Assembly (NCBI GenBank): GCA_964560425.1
Contig: CAZLLE010000084.1
Location: 1-20,532, forward strand
From: CAZLLE01 sp964560425
GTDB taxonomy: Bacteria > Campylobacterota > Campylobacteria > Campylobacterales > QNZT01
Length of the DNA: 20,532 nucleotides
Direction of reading: 5' to 3'
Position numbers and translations under genes: made by a program. Positions 1-6,851 of the stretch are shown here, in pieces. Below the pieces are notes generated by a model, which worked only from the letters and a program-made list of their open reading frames with translations, did no database searches and was not told the DNA's origin. Each line of letters starts with the position of its first letter. Position 1 is the stretch's first letter.

Positions 1-1
1 A

Positions 2-82
2 GAGCAGGATAGAACAATACAAGGTGCTCTAACGCATATACTTAAGCAATACATTCTGAATCAAGGTGGTAAAAATGATTAA
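2..82 (+). CDS. C-terminal end of a small protein, possibly a ribbon-helix-helix antitoxin
   Basis: An open frame enters from the left edge and ends at TAA 80-82, giving 26 visible residues. The stretch RTIQGALTHILKQYI looks like the second helix of Arc/MetJ/CopG-type ribbon-helix-helix DNA-binding proteins, followed by a short polar tail (NQGGKND). That family assignment is inference from a very short segment. A second frame starts inside its stop region (ATGATTAA), the coupling usual for antitoxin-toxin pairs. The N-terminal beta strand that would prove the fold lies outside the window, and the C-terminus of an unrelated small regulator is also possible. Confidence 0.4.
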   Translation, partial: EQDRTIQGALTHILKQYILNQGGKND

Positions 83-164
83 AACATCGACCGCTTATAT
101 CCGCCCCATGAATAAGGTGGTTTTACGCTATGAAGTGATAATATACTTTATTCGTATAGAATAA
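75..164 (+). other. 29-codon overlapping frame, possible toxin remnant or chance ORF
   Basis: ATG at 75 overlaps the stop of the preceding frame (ATGATTAA) and is preceded by AAGGTGG at 63-69, a fair ribosome binding site. The 29-residue product (begins MIKTSTAYIRP, ends FIRIE) matches no family I recognise. If the upstream frame is an antitoxin, this occupies the toxin position but is far too short for a normal toxin, which would mean a decayed module. It may equally be spurious. It ends within the leader of the gene at 173. Confidence 0.2.
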
Positions 165-168
165 GGAG
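142..168 (+). promoter_or_regulatory. Candidate -10, inverted repeat and strong SD before the adaptor gene
   Basis: TATACT at 142-147 is a plausible -10 box, with no convincing -35. A perfect 6-bp inverted repeat, TTATTC-GTATA-GAATAA (148-164), follows and runs into the Shine-Dalgarno AAGGAG (163-168), which sits 4 nt before the ATG at 173. A repressor bound here, or a small hairpin in RNA, could affect expression. The repeat is short and the region AT-rich, so chance is possible. Confidence 0.3.
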
Positions 169-172
169 CATA

Positions 173-961
173 ATGCAAAAAATTATTTTAGTTTTATTTT
201 TACTTCTATCATACTCCAATGCACTCAATTTAACACTCTCTGGTACAGTTATTTCTGATAGTCAAAAAATGATTAGCAGTAGATATATGGGATATGTAAA
301 AAAAATTAATGTAAACATTGGAGATAAAGTAAAAAGAGATGATATTCTTTTTGAGATTGAGTCTGGAGAATTTGACATCATGAAATCACAAGCAGAAATA
401 GGATTAGATCAAGCAAAAATTTTTGTTGACATGTACCAAACACATTTACATAATATCCAAAGAGATAGAAGACATTATAAAACTTCTACACAAAATCCAA
501 AAAAATCAGATATTGAAGAGTTAGATATGGCAGCAGAAAATACCATAGCTATGCTAAAAGCAGCAAAACAAGTTGTAAAACAGATGACAAACAAAGTAAA
601 GCAATTTACAGGGCTATATAACTATCTCAAAGTAAAAGCACCAAATGATGGAGTTATCATTCAAAAAAGAGTTAATATTGGAGATATGCTAATGCCAGGG
701 ATGTTGGCAATGGTTTTGGTAGATCTAAACGATTTAAAGATAGAAGCTTCTATTCCAGAATCAAATCTAAAACATATTAAAACAGGTCAAAAAGTAAAAG
801 TAGAGGTCCCATCAATAAATTTTTCTACTATAGGAAAAGTACAATCTATAGTACCTAGTACAAATCCAATGACACATACTATGACCCTTAGAGTATCATT
901 TGATAAAAAAGGGGAAGAGATTTTTCCAGGAATGTATGCAAAGATTATTGTATCAAATTAG
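173..961 (+). CDS. Short periplasmic adaptor (HlyD/RND membrane-fusion protein)
   Basis: This 262-residue protein has a hydrophobic N-terminus (about residues 1-17, ending SNAL) that should act as a signal peptide. Two lipoyl half-motifs are visible: GYVKKINVNIGDKVKRDD near residues 43-60, and APNDGVIIQKRVNIGD around 160-175. Between them lies a helical hairpin rich in K, Q and E, and after them a beta-barrel segment ending FPGMYAKIIVSN. These are the parts of an adaptor that bridges an inner-membrane pump and an outer-membrane channel. It is shorter than typical adaptors (350-400 residues), stopping after the beta-barrel with no clear membrane-proximal domain. The start is set by AAGGAG 4 nt upstream. 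No pump or TolC gene follows: the next gene is convergent serA, and the RND permease near the right end is about 16.6 kb away on the other strand. The substrate is unknown. Confidence 0.8.
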   Translation: MQKIILVLFLLLSYSNALNLTLSGTVISDSQKMISSRYMGYVKKINVNIGDKVKRDDILFEIESGEFDIMKSQAEIGLDQAKIFVDMYQTHLHNIQRDRRHYKTSTQNPKKSDIEELDMAAENTIAMLKAAKQVVKQMTNKVKQFTGLYNYLKVKAPNDGVIIQKRVNIGDMLMPGMLAMVLVDLNDLKIEASIPESNLKHIKTGQKVKVEVPSINFSTIGKVQSIVPSTNPMTHTMTLRVSFDKKGEEIFPGMYAKIIVSN

Positions 962-962
962 C

Positions 963-987
963 TGTGTAGGACTAAAAATCCTACACA
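963..987. terminator. Hairpin between convergent adaptor and serA genes
   Basis: TGTGTAGGA (963-971) and TCCTACACA (979-987) form a perfect 9-bp stem with a 7-nt A-rich loop, placed exactly between two convergent stop codons. Neither side has a long T-run, so it is not a textbook intrinsic terminator. It could still end or protect transcripts from both directions. Confidence 0.55.
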
Positions 988-991
988 AAAA

Positions 992-2578
992 TTATACTCT
1001 TGCTATAGAAGCCCAATAACACTCACTCAAATCATTAAGCTCTTTTAAGACATCTTTCGTAACCTCTTGATCAACAAGCACGACAGCCAAAGCCTCTTTT
1101 TGAGAATTTCTTCCAAGTCTAAAATCAGCAATATTAATATTTGCATCACTTAAAATTCTACTAATATTTGCAATTACACCAGCCTTATCTTCATTGGCAA
1201 AAAATAGAATTCTACCTTTTGGAGTGAATTCAAGTTTAATATCATTTACACTAATAATTTTTTCCCTACTATCGGCAAAAACCGTACCACCTATCTCTAA
1301 ACTATTCTGGTCTGTTGTAAGTTTAATTTTTATCTTATTTTTATAAGCACTTCTATTTGTAGTCTCTTTTGTGCATAACTCAATAGCTTTTTCCTCTGCA
1401 ACAAACTCTGCATTTACATAGTTTATTTTTTCACCAAGTGCATCTTTTAAAGCACCCACTAATGCAAATGTTTTTAGAGAGTCTAAATATGCTGCAATTT
1501 CACCCTCAGCTTCAATTCTTATTGATTTTATATAACCCTTATTAACTTGTGAAGCTAAATAACCTATCTTTTGAGATAACTCTAAATATGGCTTGACAAA
1601 TGAAGGTAATTTACTCTCATCAATTGGAAGATTCAAAGAGTGAGGATACCCTACCCCAAAAGCAGCACTCATAGCTTGTTCTACTGCCTGAGTAGCAATT
1701 TTTTGTTGAGACTCTTTTGTATTTGCCCCAAGGTGAGGAGTAACTGAAATATTTTCCAAATCTAAAAGCTTATTATCTGTAGCAGGTTCTTTAATAAAAA
1801 CATCAATTCCAGCATACGCAATTTTACCACTTTTTACTCCATTATAAAGAGCATCTTCATCATATAAGCCACCTCTTGCACAATTGATCAATCTTACACC
1901 ATCTTTCATTTTAGCGATCTCATCACTGCCTATCATACCGATAGTCTCATCATTTTTAGGTGTATGAATTGTGATATAATCACATGAGAGAATATCATTG
2001 AAATCTTTTGTATATTTTGCACCAGTATCAGTCACTATTGAAGGATCAATATATGGATCATAAGCGATAACATCCATCTCAAAAGCCAAAGCTCTTTTAC
2101 CTACTCTACTACCAATATTACCAAAACCAATAACGCCAATTTTTTTATCCTTTAATTCAACTCCATACCACTTCTCTCTTTTCCAAATTCGATCATATTT
2201 AAGATGGTTATTTGCATTAGGAAAACTTCTTGCAGTTGAAAGTAGATGAGCCATAGTAAGTTCAACAGCCGCAATAGTATTTGCAGTAGGCACATTCATA
2301 ACAATAATACCTTTTTTGCTACAACCATCAATATCTACATTATCCACACCAACACCAGCACGAACAATTGCTTTTATATCTCCAGAAACATCCAAAAATT
2401 TTTGATCAACATCTGTTGAACTTCTAGTAATTGCAACATCATATTCACCTACCATTGTTAGTAATTTATCTTTTGGCTCTTTTGAGGCATCAATAAAATC
2501 TATATTTTTACACTCTTCTAATAATTTTAGACCACTCTCATGAAGAGCATCACAAACAATAATTTTCTTTTTTTGCAT
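992..2578 (-). CDS. serA: D-3-phosphoglycerate dehydrogenase
   Basis: This catalyses the NAD-dependent oxidation of 3-phosphoglycerate to 3-phosphohydroxypyruvate, the first step of serine synthesis, in the cytoplasm. The 528-residue product is the normal length of the long, ACT-containing form. Visible features are the Rossmann motif GFGNIG (151-156), catalytic Arg235 in NCARGG, Glu264 and His282 in TPHLGAN. An intervening ASB-type domain (about 310-450) follows, then a C-terminal ACT domain (about 455-528), which in this family can bind serine or related effectors. I start at ATG 2578 because AGGA stands about 8 nt upstream and the product then begins MQKKKIIVCD, in register with the family. 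An in-frame ATG at 2620 would add 14 unrelated residues and reach into an inverted repeat. It is the last gene of the pheS-serA run, with an 88-nt gap before it, so it may have its own control. Confidence 0.96.
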   Translation of the reverse strand: MQKKKIIVCDALHESGLKLLEECKNIDFIDASKEPKDKLLTMVGEYDVAITRSSTDVDQKFLDVSGDIKAIVRAGVGVDNVDIDGCSKKGIIVMNVPTANTIAAVELTMAHLLSTARSFPNANNHLKYDRIWKREKWYGVELKDKKIGVIGFGNIGSRVGKRALAFEMDVIAYDPYIDPSIVTDTGAKYTKDFNDILSCDYITIHTPKNDETIGMIGSDEIAKMKDGVRLINCARGGLYDEDALYNGVKSGKIAYAGIDVFIKEPATDNKLLDLENISVTPHLGANTKESQQKIATQAVEQAMSAAFGVGYPHSLNLPIDESKLPSFVKPYLELSQKIGYLASQVNKGYIKSIRIEAEGEIAAYLDSLKTFALVGALKDALGEKINYVNAEFVAEEKAIELCTKETTNRSAYKNKIKIKLTTDQNSLEIGGTVFADSREKIISVNDIKLEFTPKGRILFFANEDKAGVIANISRILSDANINIADFRLGRNSQKEALAVVLVDQEVTKDVLKELNDLSECYWASIARV

Positions 2579-2596
2579 TATTTTTCCTAATAGTAA

Positions 2597-2650
2597 ACTT
2601 TTTATTAAATACAACAACAATGATAATAGGTATTGAATTTAATAAAAAGT
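2597..2650 (-). promoter_or_regulatory. Perfect 14-bp inverted repeat in the serA leader
   Basis: ACTTTTTATTAAAT (2597-2610) and ATTTAATAAAAAGT (2637-2650) are exact reverse complements separated by 26 nt. The repeat fills most of the gap between the 84-residue gene and serA, and its serA-proximal arm ends 18 nt before the ATG, just ahead of the ribosome binding site. It could be an RNA stem-loop controlling serA, a two-site operator, or a transcript-end structure for the upstream operon. No T-run follows, so a plain terminator is less likely. Confidence 0.5.
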
Positions 2651-2666
2651 CAAATAGTAATCTAAA

Positions 2667-2921
2667 TTAATTTAATTCAACTTTTACTTCATAAACAGCA
2701 TAAAAATAGCTATTACGATCATATCTGTTATTGATTTGACCAAGCCAAGTCTCTTGAATATCTCTGCTTATTTTATAAGCACTATCGACATTTATCTCTT
2801 TTGATGTACTATTTTCAGTCTGAATATTTGGATCTTTAATATAAGCGAAGAGAAGGAAAAGTGCCATTAAGACACTAATCCCCAATAGAAAAAAGATAAT
2901 ATAGATATATCTTTTATCCAT
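2667..2921 (-). CDS. Small single-pass membrane protein of unknown function
   Basis: This 84-residue protein has a basic start (MDKRY), one strongly hydrophobic segment at about residues 5-27, and a polar C-terminal part with many Asn, Tyr and charged residues, ending YAVYEVKVELN. By the positive-inside rule the C-terminal 55 residues should face the periplasm. The ATG lies 6 nt after the rpsA stop with no clear ribosome binding site of its own, so translation is probably coupled to rpsA. A small membrane protein gene occupies the same rpsA-serA position in C. jejuni as I remember it (Cj0892c), which supports a real gene. I do not recognise a domain and assign no function. Confidence 0.75.
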   Translation of the reverse strand: MDKRYIYIIFFLLGISVLMALFLLFAYIKDPNIQTENSTSKEINVDSAYKISRDIQETWLGQINNRYDRNSYFYAVYEVKVELN

Positions 2922-2927
2922 AATTTA

Positions 2928-4640
2928 CTATTTTAATTGGTCTTTTAGAATATCACCAAGTGTAGATTTTGAAGTATCATTATAAGCTTTAAGATCAGCT
3001 TTCTCTTGCATTCTTGCCATTTTACGAACAGATAATCTTACTCTATCTTTCTCTGTATCAATAAAAACAATGGCAGCTTCAATCTCCTCACCAATCTCTA
3101 AATCATCTGCTTTTTTATCACCAAGGTCTTCATGTCGAATCAATGCATCAACACCATCTCCAAGCTTAACAAACACACCAAAATCTTTTTTATCTCTTAC
3201 AACAGCTGTAACGATATCACCATTTGAGTGCTCTTTTGCAAATTTCTCTACAGGTCCCTCTTCAAGCTCTTTTTTACTCAAAGAGATTTTTTCTCTATCT
3301 CTATCAATTCTGATAATTTTAACTTCTACTTCATCACCCTCTTTGAAAAGGTCTCTACATTTTACATTTCGATCCCATGAAGCATCTTCATTATGAAGTA
3401 AACCATCAATACTACCAAGTTTGATAAAAGCACCAAAGTTTGTAAGTGTTGCAACTGTTCCAGTCACTATATCACCGCTTTTATGCTCTTTTAAGAAAAG
3501 CTCAAATGGTTTTGGAAGAACATTTTTAAGACTTACTCTAAGTTTTTTATTCTCAAAATCCATCTCAACAATCTCAACATCAATCTCTTCATCTATAGAG
3601 ATATAATCTTTTGGATGTTTAATATTCTTATCCCAAGATACTTCAGATACATGAAGGAAACCTTCAATATCATTACCAAGATCAACAAATGCACCATAAG
3701 GCTCAATATTACTCACAAGAACACGAACAGCATCACCAACTTCTAGTTGCTCTCTTAAATCATCCCATGGATCTTCCATCGCTGCTTTAATTGAGAGCGA
3801 AAGATGTCTCTTCTCTTCATCATATTTAATTGCTTTAACTTCTACAATTTCACCCTCTGAATAGAGTTTAGAAGGGTTAACTGGACCTTTATAAGAGATT
3901 TCACTATAGTGAACTAAACCATCTACTCCACCGACATCTACAAACATTCCATAACTTGTAATTTTTTTAATTACGCCCTGTACTACTTCATCATTTGCTA
4001 AAAGTGCATCAATAATAATCTTTTTCTTTGCTCTCTCTTCATCAATCAATTTCTTTCTAGAGATAACAATAGATTTACTCTTTTTATCAACTTTAATCAC
4101 TTTTGCTTTGATTTTTTTACCAATCAAAGTATTAGAATCTTTCAAAAATGCTTGTGATTTAGGTAGGAAGAATTCAACTCCAGCTGTTACTTCATCGATA
4201 CCCTCAACAATATAACCACCTTTATTTTTACCAATAATTTTACCTTCAACAACAAGATCACTCTCTTCATCAAAACTCTCAATAAAAAGTTCAACTTTTT
4301 TTGCTCTTAATGCTTTTTGGTAAGAGAGCATAGGTCTCTCATTTTTATAACCAGTAATAACAACAGTAACTTTATCGCCAATAGCAAAAATTAGATTTCC
4401 ATCTTCGTCTGTAACCTCAGATTTCCATAAAACACCCTCTTGCTTCTTGCCAACATCAACTAAAATACCATCTTCGTCTTCTTTGATAGAGACAATCTGT
4501 CCTTCCACAAAACCGCTATTGCTTTTATCATTCTTTTTAAATGATGCCTCAAGCATCGTTGCGAAATCATCTTCTTCGCCTAAATCCATTGCCTCAATAG
4601 CACTTTTACTTTGAACTTTTCCGTTCGCCTCATTCAACAT
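2928..4640 (-). CDS. rpsA: 30S ribosomal protein S1
   Basis: S1 is a mRNA-binding ribosomal protein needed for initiation on many messages. The 570-residue product contains six S1 OB-fold repeats, at about residues 42-107, 128-200, 218-285, 300-373, 390-458 and 475-543. The last four carry the usual core (for example YGMFVDVGGVDGLVHYSE and YGAFVDLGNDIEGFLHVSE), while the first two are more divergent, as is normal because they mediate ribosome docking. The acidic N-terminal tail (AMDLGEEDDFATMLEASF) is typical of the family. The start at 4640 has AAGGAAG about 6 nt upstream. The gene lies 79 nt after ispH, where a candidate promoter is seen, so S1 is probably made from both the operon message and its own transcript. 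Confidence 0.97.
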   Translation of the reverse strand: MLNEANGKVQSKSAIEAMDLGEEDDFATMLEASFKKNDKSNSGFVEGQIVSIKEDEDGILVDVGKKQEGVLWKSEVTDEDGNLIFAIGDKVTVVITGYKNERPMLSYQKALRAKKVELFIESFDEESDLVVEGKIIGKNKGGYIVEGIDEVTAGVEFFLPKSQAFLKDSNTLIGKKIKAKVIKVDKKSKSIVISRKKLIDEERAKKKIIIDALLANDEVVQGVIKKITSYGMFVDVGGVDGLVHYSEISYKGPVNPSKLYSEGEIVEVKAIKYDEEKRHLSLSIKAAMEDPWDDLREQLEVGDAVRVLVSNIEPYGAFVDLGNDIEGFLHVSEVSWDKNIKHPKDYISIDEEIDVEIVEMDFENKKLRVSLKNVLPKPFELFLKEHKSGDIVTGTVATLTNFGAFIKLGSIDGLLHNEDASWDRNVKCRDLFKEGDEVEVKIIRIDRDREKISLSKKELEEGPVEKFAKEHSNGDIVTAVVRDKKDFGVFVKLGDGVDALIRHEDLGDKKADDLEIGEEIEAAIVFIDTEKDRVRLSVRKMARMQEKADLKAYNDTSKSTLGDILKDQLK

Positions 4641-4691
4641 CTATCTTCCTTAATATATGATTTAATTTTTGCCTACTTTAAAAATTGCCAC

Positions 4692-4697
4692 ATTGTA
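4692..4697 (-). promoter_or_regulatory. Candidate -10 box for rpsA
   Basis: TACAAT (minus strand) lies about 52 nt before the rpsA ATG, in the 79-nt gap after ispH. No good -35 box is present 17 nt upstream, but Campylobacterota sigma70 promoters often lack one. A separate promoter for S1 makes sense, since it is needed in far greater amounts than the upstream enzymes. The call rests on one hexamer. Confidence 0.35.
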
Positions 4698-4719
4698 GCG
4701 TAAAATCTCTTTAAATAGA

Positions 4720-5556
4720 TTAATTACTTATACTATATGTCTCTATTTCAGAAACTATATTTTGAATAATCCAATTTGGAGTTGATGCTCCAGCACTAAC
4801 ACCACACAATTTTTTATTCTCAAACCAAGACATTTTTAACTCTTTTTCATTTTCAACTAAATAAGAATCTATACAATGATCTTTTGAAATTGTATATAAC
4901 TGCTTAGTATTTGATGAATTTTTTCCACCTATTATTATCATCACATCAGCCTCTTGTGCCAACTCTCTAACAGCATCTTGATTTTCAAAAGTGGCATTAC
5001 AAATTGTGTTAAAAACTCTAACCTCTGAAACACGAGTTATCAAATAATTGGCAATTTTTAAAAATTCAGATACCTTTCTTGTAGTTTGAGAGATAACAGC
5101 TACTTTATGCCCAAAACGAATACCCTCTAGCTCATCCTCTCTCAAAACAACAATAGGTTCATTAATAGCGTAACTTTTAACACCTTTAACCTCTGGATGA
5201 TTTTCATCTCCAAAAATAACTATTTTATAACCTTTATTACTCATTCTTTCAACAATATTTTGTGGTTTTGTAACAAACGGACAAGTTGCATCAATCACTT
5301 CAATATCACTTGCCTTAATTTTTGCCAAATCATCTTTTACTATTCCGTGTGTTCTAATAATTGCTTTTTTTGCATCACCAATATCGGAGATTCCTTGTGC
5401 TGTTGTAACATTAAAATTATCTTGTAGTCTATTAATCTCTTCATTATTATGAATCAAAGGTCCAATTGTTGTTGCATTTTTTGAAGCTTCAGCAATCTCA
5501 ATTGCCCTTTTAACTCCAAAACAAAAGCCATAATTTTTTGCTAATCTGATTTCCAT
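4720..5556 (-). CDS. ispH: 4-hydroxy-3-methylbut-2-enyl diphosphate reductase (IspH/LytB)
   Basis: IspH performs the last step of the MEP isoprenoid pathway, reducing HMBPP to IPP and DMAPP at an iron-sulfur cluster. The 278-residue product has the three cluster cysteines of the family: Cys12 in YGFCFGVKRA, Cys92 in DATCPFV and Cys186 in NTICNAT. Substrate-pocket motifs are also present: GDENHPEVKG (His120, Glu122), SQTT (156-159), GGKNSSNT (210-217) and SAGASTP (254-260). The first 16 nt overlap the end of aroA, so the two are co-translated from one operon message. Cys251 near the C-terminus is outside the cluster set. Length and motifs are complete, and I see no sign of damage. Confidence 0.97.
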   Translation of the reverse strand: MEIRLAKNYGFCFGVKRAIEIAEASKNATTIGPLIHNNEEINRLQDNFNVTTAQGISDIGDAKKAIIRTHGIVKDDLAKIKASDIEVIDATCPFVTKPQNIVERMSNKGYKIVIFGDENHPEVKGVKSYAINEPIVVLREDELEGIRFGHKVAVISQTTRKVSEFLKIANYLITRVSEVRVFNTICNATFENQDAVRELAQEADVMIIIGGKNSSNTKQLYTISKDHCIDSYLVENEKELKMSWFENKKLCGVSAGASTPNWIIQNIVSEIETYSISN

Positions 5557-6851
5557 TCTTCTACCTTGCTCTCGACCTGTGTCATAGTCTCTAAAATCTC
5601 TACAAAATTAGGAAAAGATGTCTCAATACACTCAACATCTTCCACTCTAATTTTACTTATCAATCCTGCAATAGCAAAACTCATAGCAATACGATGATCT
5701 CCAAAACTATTGATAATTTTAGTGCTAGCACTAAATTTACCACCAATTACTTCATATCCATCTTCATACTCATTTGTCTTAATACCGCAGATATTTAGAT
5801 TATCTACCACAGTTTTTATACGATCACTCTCTTTTACTCTCAACTCTTTTGCATTTTTAACCAAACTGCTACCTTTTGCTACAGCCATAGCGATAGAGAG
5901 AGCAGGAAGTTCATCAATAAGCCATGCGATATTATCCTCTACAACTACACCACTTAGAGGAGCATACTCAACAATAATATCGCCAATAGGTTCATAAATC
6001 TCCTCTTTGAGAATATAACTAATCTTTGCTCCCATCTTTTCCAAAACTTTGTAAGCTTCAATACGAGTAGGGTTAAGCGATAGATTTTTTAATATTACTT
6101 TAGAATTTGGAACAATTGCGGCAGCAACAGCAAAGAAAAAAGCACTAGAAGGATCACTAGGAACTCTTAAATTAAGAGGTTTTAGAGGAGTTGTTGGAGG
6201 AGTAATTTTAATTTTTTCACCATTTTGAATAACATCAACACCCATTCCTCTTAACATTCTCTCTGTGTGATCTCTACTAAGATGAGGCTCTTGATAATAT
6301 GAAGGCTCATTAGCGTTCAAAGATGCAAGAATCATAGCACTCTTTACTTGTGCAGAAGCAATTGGACTTTTATAATCAAAACCTTTTAATTTTCTTCCCA
6401 AAATAGCAATAGGAGAGAGATTACCACCCTCTCTACCATCAATATGAGCCCCTATTTTACGCAAAGGATCAGCTACCCTTTTCATAGGACGAGAAGCCAA
6501 ATATTTATCCCCATGAAGTACAAAAAATCCATCTTTTGAAGCCAAAAAGCCCATAAAAAGCCTCATAGCAGTACCAGAATTTCCACAATCCAAAATAGAT
6601 GCAGGTTCACAAAGTGAAGATGGAGGAGTAATTGTAATAATATTACCCTCTCTCTCTATTTTTGCACCCAAAAGCTCTACAATTTTAAGAGTATTAAGAG
6701 TATCTTCCGCAGGTAAATAGTTTTCAATCACAGAAGGCTTATCACTCAAAAGAGAAAAAATTGCACAACGATGAGAGATAGATTTATCACTAGCGATAGA
6801 GTCTATCTCCACACTAAATTTATCTGCTCTATTTACAATTAAGTGACTCAT
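5541..6851 (-). CDS. aroA: 3-phosphoshikimate 1-carboxyvinyltransferase (EPSP synthase)
   Basis: AroA joins shikimate-3-phosphate and phosphoenolpyruvate in the sixth step of the shikimate pathway, leading to chorismate. The 436-residue protein shows the substrate-binding DKSISHR (Lys23, Ser24, Arg28), the first family signature LDCGNSGTAMR (Asn91, Gly93, Arg97), SRPMKRVADPL, the acidic loop IDELPAL with the likely catalytic Asp, the second signature RVKESDRI, and FGDHRIAM near the end. The start ATG overlaps the pheT stop as ATGA, implying translational coupling, and the last 16 nt overlap ispH. The C-terminal tail after the conserved core (about 15 residues, ending EEWKSD) lies in this overlap. 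Pairing with pheST is a fixed arrangement in this lineage rather than a pathway link. Confidence 0.97.
   Translation of the reverse strand: MSHLIVNRADKFSVEIDSIASDKSISHRCAIFSLLSDKPSVIENYLPAEDTLNTLKIVELLGAKIEREGNIITITPPSSLCEPASILDCGNSGTAMRLFMGFLASKDGFFVLHGDKYLASRPMKRVADPLRKIGAHIDGREGGNLSPIAILGRKLKGFDYKSPIASAQVKSAMILASLNANEPSYYQEPHLSRDHTERMLRGMGVDVIQNGEKIKITPPTTPLKPLNLRVPSDPSSAFFFAVAAAIVPNSKVILKNLSLNPTRIEAYKVLEKMGAKISYILKEEIYEPIGDIIVEYAPLSGVVVEDNIAWLIDELPALSIAMAVAKGSSLVKNAKELRVKESDRIKTVVDNLNICGIKTNEYEDGYEVIGGKFSASTKIINSFGDHRIAMSFAIAGLISKIRVEDVECIETSFPNFVEILETMTQVESKVEEWKSD

Noticed and set aside
60..135. AAGGTGG repeated at 63-69 and 114-120 as part of an integron attC or insertion-sequence end
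   Set aside because: No core-site pattern (GTTRRRY/RYYYAAC) or terminal inverted repeats could be found; a 7-nt repeat is weak evidence.
2579..2620. In-frame upstream start (ATG 2620) for serA, adding 14 residues
   Set aside because: It lacks a ribosome binding site, overlaps the inverted-repeat region and adds residues absent from the family; ATG 2578 has AGGA at the right spacing.
3070..3606. Open frames on the + strand antisense to rpsA
   Set aside because: Serine/isoleucine-rich low-complexity translations mirror the coding strand; no ribosome binding site or family resemblance.
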